64,000 nt of DNA, taken from the NCBI RefSeq assembly GCF_002288925.2, contig NW_022098050.1, positions 1,472,725 through 1,536,724 on the forward strand, given 5' to 3'. The stretch comes from Delphinapterus leucas (Eukaryota; Chordata; Mammalia; Artiodactyla; Monodontidae). The stretch's first letter is position 1. Each line of letters starts with the position of its first letter. The notes beneath the pieces were generated by a model that saw only the letters and a program-made list of their open reading frames with translations, had not been told where the DNA came from and made no database searches. Positions 23,326 through 35,430 of this stretch are shown here, piece after piece. The position numbers and the translations under genes are program-made.

Positions 23326-24930
23326 TTCTGTTTATTAATCTTTGTCACTGACCTCCATTGATGCATTTAAGATCTACACAAGTTGCTCTTTGTACATTCA
23401 AGTGTTGCTAACTACTTGCAGTATTTTAAGTTGTGCATCATCCCCATTTTACCTGAACAATCTCCCAGGGATTGACATGCAGACTACCTGCATCTCCCAG
23501 GCATACAGTCAACACTTCAATAAACGTCCTGTACACGTACCCTTATGTACCTTTATGAAAATTCCACTGGAATACAAAGACAGTTGCAAAATTGTGAAAG
23601 CTTAGGTATGCATATATCTAATTTTACTAAGTAGTGGAGGTTGCTCTCCTGAATGGCTGCAGTGGTCTACAGTTTCAAAAGCAATGATGAGAATTTCTAT
23701 GTCCCCAAATCTCTGACTGCGCTTGGCATAATCCACATTTCCAATTATGACCAGTCTAATAGGTATAGAGTGATCCTGTTTCCTTTTTATTTCTTTTTTT
23801 CTAATTAACAATAATGTAGAGAATCTTATCACATGCTTGTTACTTTTGGGGGCTTTCTCTTCAGTAAACTGCTTCTTTACATTTGGGTCCATTATTTTTT
23901 ATAATTGGTGTTATCTTTTCCTTCTTTATTTGCAGGAGATCATTTTACATAAAAGATAAAACCCATTTTGATTTTAGATATTACAACTATATTTTTCCAT
24001 TTTGTCATAAGTGAATTAAATTTGTCAAGTGTTCTTCTCTGAATAGAAATCCTTAATCTTTATATAATCAAATTTATAAAATTTTTGCCTTATGGTTGGT
24101 ATTTCTGAAGTTTTAACGTGTACTTACTTGCCTCTGAATCATGCCCATTTACCTTTTCTTCTATTATTGTTTTACCATTCAAATTTTGGCCTTTATTCTA
24201 GTTATAATCCACCTTTCCATGTGGTAGGAGATAATAATCCAGTTTTATTTTACTCTATGTAGTCATCTGGTCTGCCCAACACCATCTATTAAAGAACATT
24301 TTCCCCATTGATGTATGTGTCACACCTATGTCAAGTTCCTATCTTTGTCTGTCTCTGAATACACTTGGGTGCTTTATTTGCTGAGCTTTTCTTGCTTTGA
24401 CAGCACTATTTCTGTGACTTTATGTCTTAAAATCTGGTAGGGTAGTCCTCCATCTTTACTTTTATTTTAAAAGATTGACCTAGGTATTCCTGGATTTGCT
24501 TTTATCCATATACATTTTAGAGTAGAAAGTGAGTTTATCACATTCCTCAACAACATACTGTAAATTTTTTTGGAATATTACTGAATTTATGAATTAATTT
24601 GGGGAGAATGAATATCTTCCTAATATGTCATCCCAATCAAGAGCATGGAACATTTTGGTCCTTAATAATTTTTAAAGTTTCTTTATAAAGATCTTATTTG
24701 TTCTTTTTTAAACTAATTCTTACATTATTAATGGAAAGTTGTTCTTTTATCATATGTTCTAATTAACTATTTCTGATCATTATTATGGGATGATCTTATC
24801 AGCAACACAGAAGCTGAACTTTAAAAAAATTATTAATTCTCATAGTTTGTCTGGAGTCTGTTGGTTCTTCTAAGTAAATCATTTCATCCACCAAAAAATG
24901 CCAGTTTTACTGTGCTATCTTCCAATCTTT

Positions 24931-25323
24931 TTTTTTTAAGATTTATTTTATTATTTATTTATTTTTGGCTGAGTTGGCTCTTAGTTGAGGCACATGGGAT
25001 CTTCGTTGAGTCATGCAGGATCTTTCGTGTGGCACATGGGCTTCTCTCTAGTTGTGCCATGTGGGTTTTCTCTCTCTAGTTGTGGCATGCAGGCTCCACG
25101 GCGTTTGGGCTCTGTAGTTGTGGCACACAGGTTCCAGAGTGCATGGGCTCTGTAGTTTGTAGCACACAGGCTCTCTAGTTGAGGCACCGGAGCTCAGTAG
25201 TTGTGGCATGTGGGCTTAGTTGCCCTGTGGCATGTGGGATCTTATTTCCCCGACCAGGTGTCAAACCTGCGTCCCCTGCATTGGAAGGCGGATTCTCTAC
25301 CACTGGACCACAAGAGAAGTCCC
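24931..25323 (-). mobile_element. CHR-type SINE, older and expanded
   Basis: Minus-strand tRNA-derived SINE of about 390 bp with its head at 25323 and its tail at 24931-24965. The body contains more of the 'tagttgtggcacac' units than the short forms. The head reads '...tggtccagtggtagagaat...', an older CHR variant. Target-site duplication TCTTCCAATCTTT at 24918-24930 and 25324-25336, exact. Confidence 0.9.
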
Positions 25324-27295
25324 TCTTCCAATCTTTACATGTGTTTTTCTTTTTTTTTAATATTGGCTAGTTCTTCCTGTCCTAGATTAAAATGTAGTAG
25401 TAATAGTAGACATCCTTGCCTTGTTCCAAAGCATAAAGAGAATGCATTAAAGTTACTTCCGTAAGTATAATATTTTCTGTAGGATGTTGGAATACAAATT
25501 TACCAAGATAAGGAAGTTCCTTTATATTCCTGGCTTGATAGTAGTATCAATTTTAAGTTGATGAAGAACTGTATCAAATATTCTGTATTGGTTGAGATAA
25601 CTGTATGAATCCTACTTTAATCTACTAATGTGGAAAACGACATTGATAGATTTTCTGATGTCAGACATTCTTGCATTTCTGGGATAACCTTACTTGATTA
25701 TCTTGTATTGTTTTAACATACTATTAGATTTAATATTTTATCTGGGATATTGGCAACTATATAAGAAAAAGGGAAATTGTTGTTATCTGATTTTGGAATC
25801 AGGATTGAACCATCATCATAAAATTACCTGGGCCTAAGTGCTTTGGCTTTTATACTGTGGTCCATGAGACAAGTGAAGAAATAACTGATCTTCAAACGTT
25901 TGGTAGAACTCATATGTAAAACCATCCAGTCCTGGAGTTTTTTGAGAGAAGAGGGCTTAACAACCATTTCTATTTCTTTGATTCTTATTGGCCTATTGAA
26001 AATTCTCTATTTTTTCTTACACCAATTTGGACATTTTACATTTTTCTAAGAAATAGCACACTTAAACCATACTTTCAACTATATTAGCAGATATTTGCAC
26101 ATGCAGTTATTTTCTAAATTATTTATTGCATATAGATTTTTTCTCATTATGCATTTTGTTTATTTATATCCTCTCTTTATCCCTCTTGACTACATTGCCA
26201 AAGGTCTGCCTACTTTATTAATCTTTTCAAAGTATAAGCTTTGATTATGTTTATCTTCTGTATTAATGTTAGTCATTATTTGATTGATTTCTACCCTTTT
26301 ACTTTTTTTTCCTTTTACATCTTGCTATTAGCAGACTACTTGTTATGTTTTTAGCATTTATTAACATTTTAAATTTACCAACAAAAAAGGTGAAACTATA
26401 AAATTTCCTCTACACACATTTGTAGCTGTGTCCTATGCATTGTGACATATACTATTTTGACTGTCTTTCACTTCTGAATGTTTCTTATATCCTTTTATAA
26501 TTTCATTTTATTCAAAATATTACTTTTGGAATATGTTTTAGTCTTGATACTTTCCAAAAGGATGGTACATTAAGCTAAACTTTCATTACTAATTTCTATT
26601 TTGTTACACTGTAATCAGAGAATATGATATTTGGACTTCATTAAGGCTTTCTAAGCTTTGGTCTATTTTTTCATAATGTTTCCAATATTTACCAGGAAGA
26701 GTTCTATACATATCTAAAAATGAAACCATAGTATTCAAGCCTTCAGTAATCTCTGCTGATTTCCTGTTTGCTTGATCTGTTATTTTTTTAGAAGAGTGTG
26801 TTATCAGTCTTCAGATCCACTTGATGATTTCATTTTTTAATGAAAAATTTATTTCAGATGTTTCACATATTTTGAAGCTGTGGGTAAGGTATAGATATGT
26901 TTAGGATGATATATCTGTTATTTTTTCCCTTTAGAAGTACTGTATAAAATTTCTTCTTAAGTTCTCATAATGTATTTGGCTTAAATTTTATTTTGTCCAT
27001 AATTGGAATCATTACTCAAGTTTCTTTTGATTGATATGTATCTTTTCCCATTTTAAAAAATGTGCAAACTTTCCATGACTTTTTACATTACATGCTTCTT
27101 CTATAGATTCTGCCTTTGAATCAGTGACTTTAAAGGATTTATATTTATACTGTATATGTTAGGACATATTTATTTGCCTTATTTCATATTTTTTCTTTGA
27201 ATTTCTTTGTCATTTACTTTTACTCTCTTTCCAGCTTTCAGTTAGCTAGATTAAGATTTTTTTTCTTGGTTTGAAATTTAAGCATTCTGTTTTGG

Positions 27296-27876
27296 AGAGA
27301 TACATGCACCCCTATGTTCACAGCAGCACTATTCACAATAGCCAAGATATGGAAACAACCTAAATATCCATCAATGGATGAACAGATAAAAAAGATATAA
27401 TACACACACACACACACACACACACACATAAATACACACACACACACAATGGAATATTCAGCCACAGGAAAGGAGAATATCCTGCCATTTGTGACAACAT
27501 AGTTGTACCTGGAGGGTATTATATTAAGTGAGATAAGTCAGACAAAGACAGTGCTGTATGATATCACTTATATGTAGAATCTTTAAAAAAAAAAAAAAGA
27601 GTTAAATGGTAGTCACCAGGGAATGGGAGGTGGGGGAATAAAAATTATGTTGTTTGTAGGTACAAACCTGCAACAAGTAGTAAATAAGCCATAGTGATCT
27701 AGCACACAGTATAAGTAATATAAATAACAATATTGTACTATAATTATATAATGTGATAAAATAGTTACCAAGGCAATCATATTACAATATACCTAATCAA
27801 AGTAACACATTGTATACCTTAAATTTATACAATGTTAAATGTCAAATATATTCAGTTAAAAAATTAAAAGACAAAC
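27296..27876 (+). mobile_element. L1MA-like 3' fragment nested in old L1M
   Basis: A 5'-truncated L1 3' end on the plus strand: end of ORF2 ('cacagcagcactattcacaat', 'aatatccatcaatggatg'), a (CA)n expansion, then 3' UTR. A slightly diverged target-site duplication, CATTCT(G/A)TTTTGG preceded by TTTAA, is seen at about 27277-27295 and 27877-27894. This places the insertion inside the minus-strand L1M. Confidence 0.8.
27402..27448. repeat. (CA)n microsatellite
   Basis: Interrupted CA repeat (two blocks split by 'ataaata') grown inside the ORF2 end of the nested L1. Confidence 0.95.
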
Positions 27877-28000
27877 TTTAACATTCTATTTTGGCTTTAC
27901 ATTGTTTGCCCTGAAATTAAGATACACCCATATATTTGTTTAGCTCCACTGATATTTTAAGCCATACTGGTATCTCTATTGTCCCCATGAAAAACGAAGT

Positions 28001-28789
28001 ATATTAGCACACATTTACTCTCTTTGGTTCTCCACCTTAATGTAACAATAATGTCTAAAACTTTCTTTTAATTGTTCTAGAATTTTTCTTAGATGTCACA
28101 TTTTCAGCAAATATTGGTTTACCCATGATTAACATACATTTTTCATCTTCTCCTGAATGTGTTCCTTTAATCACATCAAAGCATTTAAATACCAGTTTGT
28201 GGATGTCACTAATAATTAACATGACAGTTTGGTCAAAAAGTCCTAAAAGAGAATACCCTTTTTCAAGCAAAAAATAGTGCAGAAGCCAAAATAAGAAAAT
28301 ACTTTTTCATTTGTTTCTAGCATTTCTTACTGTAAAAGTGAAGGATGCATTTTTATATAGTAAATAAAAGGTTAAACTCTCTCTTCCAAAAGTCATAAAT
28401 TTCAGGACTTCCTTTTCAAGAGATGAATTCAAGATTCTTTTGCAAAATTAAAAACAAATCCAAAGAACCTTCTACTATGACGGCAGATCTTTCAGCAGAA
28501 TATGAACTGAAACTCAAACTTCTATATAAAGATGTGGCACACTAGTTTAATTCAGGTTTTGAATTAAAGTGGGTAAATTGAAGTAGGGGTAAAACTAAGG
28601 GCATAAGCATTACAAATTTAGTATCCTGAAATAATAATGTTGTTCAAAAAATAATCAAACTTCATTTAAAATTCAGAAATGTATAGGGATATAGAAAAAT
28701 CACAAGAAGTCAACTGATGTAGTTATACTTTTTAGAAACAATAATTTAGAACAAATATACTAATTTTTATCAGTTTCAGAGACAAACTT
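28001..28789. other. No gene or repeat recognised
   Basis: AT-rich stretch. A 71-codon minus frame (28055-28270) has a less AT-biased, more protein-like composition than most chance frames (see findings) but I recognise no family in it. Confidence 0.4.
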
Positions 28790-28905
28790 AGCTAATAAAA
28801 TATATATCAGTGGGGACAGGGGGTATATGAGAACCCTGTACTTCCTACTCAATTTTCCTGTGAACTTAAAATTCTTTAAAAAATAGAGTCTATTAATTAA
28901 AAAAA
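28790..28905 (+). mobile_element. L1MC/L1MD-like 3' end
   Basis: 'gtatatgagaaccctgtact', 'tcaattttcctgtgaac' and 'aaattctttaaaaaatagag' match the extreme 3' end of a mid-age L1M, like the better-preserved copy ending at 50408. Confidence 0.6.
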
Positions 28906-29215
28906 TAATAATCAGTGACTGGCCTCATCATGCCAAATATCCTCACTAAAACTGGAACTAGAAATATCTTTAAAATAATCACATTATCTGCTTTGCAAGA
29001 AAAGCAATTTAGTAACTCCTTCATTGATGTATACATACAAGAGTACTTTTCCTTAGAACAGGGATTACTATTGTAGAAATGAGTCTTCCTTTGTTGGGTA
29101 TGCACAGATTAATGAAGATATGCTCATTTGTAAGATATTTCCTAATAACGATTATACCAAATTACTCTGGAGGATCCTCAGCAAACTACAATGGTCATAA
29201 AAGATATCTGCAATG
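28906..29215. other. No gene or repeat recognised
   Basis: 310 bp of unrecognised AT-rich DNA between two L1 3' fragments. Confidence 0.4.
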
Positions 29216-30305
29216 AACAAAGCACTAATTTGAAAAGATACCTGCACGCCTAGGTCCACTGCAGCATTACCTTGCCAGGATATGGAAACTACCTAAGTGC
29301 CCATCAACAGATGAATGGATAAAGAAGATGTGGTACATCTTCCGCCCACTTTCTGCTTGGGTTGTTTGTTTTTTTGATATTGAGCTGCATGAGCTCTTTG
29401 TGTATTTTGGAGATTAATCCCTTGTCAGTTGCTTCTCCAAAGAAGAAATACAGATGGTTAAAAAGCACATGAAAAGATGCTCAACATTACTCATTATTAG
29501 AGAAATGCAAATCAAAACTACAATGAGGTATCACCTCACACCGTCAGAATGGCCATCATCAAAAAGTCTACAAACAATAAATGTTGGAGAGGATGTGGAG
29601 AAAAAGGAACCCTCCGATACTATTGGCGGGAATGTAAACTGGTACAGACACTATGTAGAACAGTAAGAAGGTTCCTTAAAAAACTAAAAACAGAGCTACC
29701 CTATGATCCAGCAATCTAATTTGAAAGATAGATGCACCCCAGTGTTCACTGCAGCAGTATTTACAACAGCCAGGACATGGAAGCAACCTAACTGTCCATC
29801 GACAGATGAGTGGATAAAGAAGATGTGGCACATATATACAGTGGAATATTACTCAGCCATAAAAACGAAATAATGCCATTTGCAGCAACATGGATGGACC
29901 TAGAGATTGTCATACTGAGCAAAGTAAATCATGCAAAGACAAATATCATATGATATCGCTTACATGTGGAATCTAGAAAAAGGGTACAAATGAACTCATC
30001 TACAAAATAGAAATACAGATGTAGAAAATAAACTTATTTTATTTATTTAAAATAAGGTGGTAAGGGGGGAGGGATCAATTGGAAGATTGAGATTGACACA
30101 TACACACTACTATATATATAATAGATAATAAGGACCCACTGTATAGCACAGGGAACTGTACTCAATACTCTGTAATGGCCTATGTGGGAAAAGACTCCAA
30201 AAAAGAGTGGATATATGTGTATACGTATAACTGATTCACTTTGCTGTACATCTGAAATTAACACAGCATTGTAAATCAACTATACCCCACTAAAATTTTT
30301 TTAAA
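29216..30305 (+). mobile_element. Rearranged L1 3' part with inverted segment
   Basis: Three blocks. 29216-29340 is plus-strand ORF2 end. 29341-29434 is ORF2 sequence in reverse orientation. From 29435 the L1 continues on the plus strand through ORF2 end and 3' UTR to 'gtaaatcaactatacccc' and an A-rich tail near 30305. In an intact L1 the inverted block would lie just upstream of the segment that begins at 29435, so the inversion is in place, as twin priming produces. About 30 bp are missing near 29717. A 70-codon frame at 29454-29666 is an ORF2 scrap. Confidence 0.85.
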
Positions 30306-30746
30306 AGATGCGATATATGTATATATCACACATATATATACACACACACAGTGGAACACTACTCAACCATAAAAAGATGAACTCTTCCCATTTTTGACAT
30401 GGATTGACATTGAGGGTATTATGCTAAGTAAAGTAAGTCAGGCAGAGAAAGACAAATACCATATGGTTTCACTCATATGTGGAATCTAAAAAAATAAAGG
30501 AACAAACAAAACCAAACAAAGGCAAACACGCAGATATAGAGAACAGATTGGAGTTACCAGAGGGAAGAGTGGGGGAAGGGCAAAATGAGTAAAGGGGGGT
30601 CAGCTGTACGGTGATGGATGGAAACTAAACTTTTGGTGGTGAACACGCTGTACTACATACAGAAGTTGAATTATAATGTTGTACACATGAAACATGTAAT
30701 GTTACAAACCGATGTTACCTCAATTATATATATATATATATATATA
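30306..30746 (+). mobile_element. Second L1 3'-end fragment
   Basis: 5'-truncated L1 of another 3'-UTR type: 'tggaacactactcaaccat', 'gatggatggaaactaaac', 'gaattataatgttgtacac', 'gatgttacctcaatt', ending in a (TA)n run at about 30725-30746. Directly adjoins the preceding L1 tail. Confidence 0.8.
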
Positions 30747-31095
30747 AAGCTGCAGGTATATATATAAAGCTGCAGTACTTACTACTTCTTAAGTAAAAAT
30801 CTGTTAACTTATTTCCACAGATTCAAGTTCTCTCAGTATACAGCAGCTTTAAATAATCTCTATAACCAAAATCCTATATTGTTAACCCAGGCCCCATCAA
30901 GTTTAAGCTTATGTGATTATATTTATTTTGGCAGTAAGCCCTTGGACTCACTACCCATTATGCTGTGCATATTCAATATTTTAAAAGAGGCTTGTTTTCT
31001 AGCCTAAAGAAAAAGAAGTCGTAGATTTAAATTCTATGTCCACGATCTGGACTCTAGGTTTTCCTCCATCACAGTGGATGTTTTGGTGTCGGGAG
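30747..31095. other. No gene or repeat recognised
   Basis: About 350 bp, nothing recognised. At its left edge a 19-bp unit ending 'aaagctgcag' occurs twice in tandem (about 30734-30774), bridging the (TA)n run. Confidence 0.45.
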
Positions 31096-31515
31096 TCTTG
31101 TTGCCTATGTGTGAACCCTGGTCACAGTATTTACCTGCAGTGTTACCCAAGAAAAAGTTATTTAACACTCCGAGCTTCAATTTCCTCTTCTGTTAAAAAT
31201 AGCTGACACTAAAATTGTTCTTTCTATGTGCCAAGAATTCTTATGCATGTATAATTTGACCTTCATAATAAACCCATTCTTAGATCCTATTTTTATTCTC
31301 ATTTTTTAATAACGGGTACTGAAACTCTGCTTCTAAATTGCCTTGCCCAAGATCACACACTTGGTTAGTGGCCTGCATTGATACTGAGGCAGTCTGATTT
31401 CAGAGTCAACTTAATCTATCCTACAAGGTTGTTGTGAAGATTAAATGATATAAACTCTGTAAAACATTCACACCAGTTATAGGCATCTAATAATTACTGA
31501 TTAAATGTTAACTAT
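31096..31515 (+). mobile_element. MIR SINE, interrupted by another MIR
   Basis: The first part (31096-31212) gives the MIR head and core ('gaaccctggtcacag', 'caatttcctcttctg'); the second (31413-31515) resumes with 'aaggttgttgtgaagatt' and the tail. The gap is filled by the minus-strand MIR. Both halves together make one MIR without overlap. Confidence 0.65.
31213..31412 (-). mobile_element. MIR SINE nested in a MIR
   Basis: Reverse-orientation MIR: 'ttctatgtgccaagaattc', 'ttgcccaagatcacacac', 'gaggcagtctgatttcag'. It sits at the point where the surrounding plus-strand MIR is broken. Confidence 0.65.
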
Positions 31516-31735
31516 TAGTCAAGTATAATAGTATGTGTGTGCAAGGGATTGGAGGGTTAGGTTTCAAGTCTAGACCTGTGATACAAAACAGAGTACATTA
31601 ATTCATATAGACATATATTTTCATCTTTCTATGCTAAGATATTAATTTGTTATAATTAAGAATTTAAACTATAGTTTCTGTAAGCATTTTTTGATATTTC
31701 TTCATTTTAAAAAATTTCCAAGGTACCATTAAGAA

Positions 31736-32130
31736 ATGGAGACCCATACAATGGAATACAATTTGGCAATAAAAAGGAATAAAGTGTTTATACATGCTGC
31801 AACATGGATGAACCTCGAAAACATTATGCTAAGTGAAAGAAGTCAGACACAAAGACAACATATTATATGAGTCCACTTATATGAAAAATCCATAAAAGTA
31901 AAATCTATAGGCACAGAAAGTAGATCAGTGGTTGCCTGGGACTGAGGGTAGGAATGGGAGTGAATGTAAGTGGGCACAAGGTTTCTTTTGAGGGTGATAG
32001 AAATGTTCTAAAATTAGATTGTGGTGGAAGTTACACAACTTTGTGAGTATACTAAAATTCAATGAATTTTACAATTAAAATAGGTGAATTTTATGGTATG
32101 TATATTGTATTCCAAAACAGCTGTTAATGA
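31736..32130 (+). mobile_element. L1MB/L1MC-like 3' end
   Basis: 'acaatggaatacaatttgg', 'gcaacatggatgaacctcg', 'aaagaagtcagacacaaag', 'gatcagtggttgcctggg' and 'ggtgaattttatggtatgt' mark the end of ORF2 and 3' UTR of a mid-age L1. Confidence 0.8.
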
Positions 32131-32265
32131 ATATGGAAGTAACCTATGTCTCTCTCAGCCTCTGTGAGCACCTGTAATTAAATATTTGGGTGCCATTAAG
32201 CAATTCCCTTCTTCTATATCCTCATTCTATCTAGCAGACAACTTCCTCATCTTTTTCTTCATTTT

Positions 32266-32692
32266 AAAAACAAGTTTATTGTGGTATAAATAACATATAA
32301 AAACTGGACATATTTAACGTATACAATTTGATGAGTTTAGACATACACAACACAGTACTGTTAACCATAGGCGCTATGTTGTACAGCAGGTCTCTAGAAC
32401 TTAATCATCTTGTATAACAAAACTTTATACCCAGTGAATGGTGACTCCCTAGTTCTTCTTCCCCACAGCCCCTGGAAACCACAATTTGACCCTCTGTTTC
32501 CATTAGTTTCACCATTTTAGATAGCTCATGTAAGTGGAAGCATGCCATATTTGTCCTTCCACTTAACATAATTTCCTCCAGGTTCATCCATGCTGTCACA
32601 TATGTCACCTTCTTTTTTAAGGCTGAGTAGTATCCCATTGTATATATGTACCACATTTTCTTTATCCATTCATCTGTAAATGGACATTTACT
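32266..32692 (-). mobile_element. L1MA/L1MB-like 3' end
   Basis: Minus strand: 'tttattgtggtataaataac' near the tail, then reversed 3' UTR and ORF2 end ('ggttcatccatgctgtcac', 'tgagtagtatcccattg', 'tatccattcatctgtaaatg'). The 108-codon minus frame at 32405-32731 is the ORF2 terminus read through into the 3' UTR. Confidence 0.75.
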
Positions 32693-32699
32693 TCCTCGT

Positions 32700-32800
32700 C
32701 TAACAGTCTTATCCTTGATGACTAAAGCCATGTCTGTTTTTGCTTATTATTATATCTCCATTAAGCACTCCCCAAACATCTGTTTAATAAATGAACAAAA
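32700..32800 (+). mobile_element. L2 3'-end fragment
   Basis: Plus-strand L2 end pattern, 'ccatgtctgtttttgc ... atctccattaagcac ... tctgtttaataaatgaac'. Confidence 0.45.
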
Positions 32801-32864
32801 GGGATTACTTTTCTTTTAGATATATATGTAATCCTCTGAATAAGCCCTGAGTTTTGAGCAATCT

Positions 32865-32985
32865 AGATTCATTTCACACATGTGAAGACAAAGGCTGAGG
32901 CAGATTAAATAACTGGAATTGAATCAAGTAAGTAGTAAATATGGGGAGGTAGGATTTAGCCTAAGCATGATCAACTATGTCTAGA
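32865..32985 (-). mobile_element. MIR SINE fragment
   Basis: 'tgtgaagacaaaggctgagg', 'gattaaataactggaat' and 'tagtaaatatggggaggtag' follow the reversed MIR core. Confidence 0.45.
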
Positions 32986-33151
32986 TTATAACTGAACAAA
33001 AGTCTTCTGTGTATCCTTCTTCCAGCCCAGGATTGACACCCTCTGCAGGAAAGATATATATCTTTAGTCTATACTTTTGAAGGCTGTACAATTTGGCTTT
33101 AATTTTCCCTGAAATGCAGAAGTCACTTGTCTATTACAAGCAGTGCCATAC

Positions 33152-33183
33152 ACACACACACACACGTGTGTGTGTGTGTGTGT
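33152..33183. repeat. Palindromic (CA)n(TG)n microsatellite
   Basis: A CA run followed directly by a GT run centred on CACGTG near 33165-33168, so the whole tract is self-complementary. Confidence 0.95.
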
Positions 33184-34175
33184 ATAAATATAGTTCCCCA
33201 AGCCTGACAGAGGCTTTATTAATCTATGTCCGATCATGAGCCCAAGGCCACCATCCTCTAACATCTGAACTGAAAAGTGACGTGAGCTTTCAAAGAGATT
33301 TTAAAAATTATAAAGCTTACATGTCCTGAAAGTATTGATAATGCACATTTCTTTAGTGCGTATTTTTTAAACAAATAGTTTAGGAATTTTTATGGAAATT
33401 ATTCTTGCAAAAAATAAGCAGGAATCATTACCAGCTTTGGCTAAGAGATTAAACTTCTGTAGAAGGGTAAGAATAAATGTACAAGGAAATATAGTTATTT
33501 CTACTCTGGGGTATGGATAGTAACATCATTTGGAATCAATTAAAAACAAAAATCATGTATCTGTAGATATATAACATTGGGCTTTCCAAAGAAGATAAAA
33601 TACAGTTCGGATGTGAAAGAAAGTGAGGACAAATATACAATTTAGAATCGACCCTTCTATTAGAGACATCTCCAAAAATGAGAATCACATTCTTTATTTA
33701 GAAATCTAGCACCATGTGGATTTCTCCACCTCACTGAGTTTATCTCAACTCCCTTTTAAATACATTTTAAAAGCTAATAGAAAAATAAAGGAAAGAGATG
33801 CTGAGATCATTAACATGAAATGGCATTTCCAGAATTCCAGATGATCAAGTAATCCAAACAAGGTGGTCTAGATAAGAATAAGAAACGAAATTTCCCTGTA
33901 TTTTACCTATATGAATAAGAAGGGTAGCCTTTACACATTTAATGAATACCCAGTAATTTGACCAAACACAGAGGTTAAGTCCTCTTATCTCTTACATCAA
34001 ACCAGATATTTTTATTTTTAATCAAACTCTTGTATGTCTACAAAGACATAAATGACATACATGATTTCAGGTAACTTTCTATAATAAATCTATAGTCAAT
34101 GTTCCAGAACTGGCTGGTATAAGATCTTAATGCATAACCAGCCAAGAATGATATTTTCCTTCTTAGTGTTTCTAG
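33184..34175. other. No gene or repeat recognised
   Basis: About 1 kb of AT-rich DNA, nothing recognised, no coding frame of note. Confidence 0.45.
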
Positions 34176-34420
34176 AGTACATACCTCCTGTATCACTTAT
34201 CACATAGTGTTTGCAATCATTCTTTATATTGCTGTCTAGTGTTTTATTCGTTCTTGTACAGTGATTTATCGTCCACTGTCACAACTTATGCCCAGTCTAG
34301 ACTGACACTTCTTATGGAAAAGGACTGGGTATTATATTTCTAAGTGTCCTCTACGGCCTCAAAACTAGGTGCTGCATACACGGCAGGCCATCAATAATAT
34401 TTTTTGAATGATTGCACGGA
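34176..34420 (+). mobile_element. L2 LINE 3' end
   Basis: Plus-strand L2: 'tacctcctgtatcacttat', 'tggaaaaggactgggtatt', 'aactaggtgctgcatac' and 'tattttttgaatgattg' fit the L2 3' end in order. Confidence 0.7.
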
Positions 34421-35295
34421 GGTAGCTTTGCTGAGCATTCCTGTTCAATTGCCTGAGAGAGGGTGAGCTGATGCTGTGACCCTTTTATAATATATAAAAG
34501 ATATTCTCCATTTGTAGTTGCATGTGCAATAGAAAAGTACATTCTTCATGGTTTTTCCCCCCTTATTCTGATGCTGTTCTTGTTTAAAAATCAAAGAAAT
34601 TTACTTTAGATATTTGCTTATTTGGAAAAAAATATTTCTGACATACTGATCTGAGAATAATTAAAACATTCGAATTCATTTCAAGCCAAATTAGAGAACT
34701 GACTACTCTGTTTTCTTGAAACGTACTTTTACTTGTACATTTTAGTGCACATTTATTAAAACTCTTTTTCATGGCTGTAGTGTGGATATTATGGAATCAA
34801 ATGTTCTACCTAGAAAAATGTCAATTGCAACCAATTAGAGCCTTCAATTTGCATTTATTTGCTTTTAGAATATCTAATTTTATAGTATTCATGAGTGTGA
34901 CCTCTAGAAATTAATAATGTTTTCAACAATTGATATCTAAGTTTCTTGCTTTCTGGCATTTTAAAGATGAGCTGTTGTTTTTGTTCATAAATACATACTC
35001 ATGTAAACGAGTTTAATATGGATTTATAAATATCCTAGTAGAAATATTTATATTTTAAAATTAATGATATACCTTAATTACCTCCAGTTTATATGAGCAT
35101 GAAATTCAGCGTATTATCACAAATTTGAATACACCAGCAATAAAAAAATAAATGATTTCTACCTCTTAAAATAGATTAACACTTCTTTCCTAAATTCTAA
35201 TTATAAATTACATGTCAATACTAATGCTGAAATATGATGTTTTTACAACTTTGTTATAATAAATATGAATTATTATTTAAATATCGTGTCATATT
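34421..35295. other. No gene or repeat recognised
   Basis: AT-rich; no family recognised. Short minus frames (34351-34542, 34584-34772) show no motifs. Confidence 0.45.
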
Positions 35296-35430
35296 ATTAT
35301 AGTATTTAATTTTTCCCTTTGTCTAACTGAATTATAAATCTGTTGAAGGCAAACACTGTATCTTGTACTTCTCCATGTCTTCCACACTTTCTTGCAAGAG
35401 TAAATGTTCAATATCTGTTGATCTGATTTT
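35296..35430 (+). mobile_element. L2 LINE 3' end
   Basis: 'ttgtctaactgaattataaa', 'gttgaaggcaaacactgtat' and 'gagtaaatgttcaatatctg' resemble a diverged L2 3' end. Confidence 0.55.

Larger units (their letters stand above)
23330..28000 (-). mobile_element. Very old L1M (L1ME-like), with nested insertions
   Basis: About 3.7 kb of minus-strand ancient L1 after removing two insertions (SINE 24931-25323 and L1 27296-27876). From the left it reads 3' region, then reversed ORF2 C-terminal segments ('gaccagtctaataggtatag', 'tgatgtatgtgtcacacc', 'tctggtagggtagtcctcc') and on to the RT and upstream regions ('agtagacatccttgccttg', 'ccagtcctggagttttttg'). Every frame is broken. Left and right limits are approximate. 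Confidence 0.75.
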
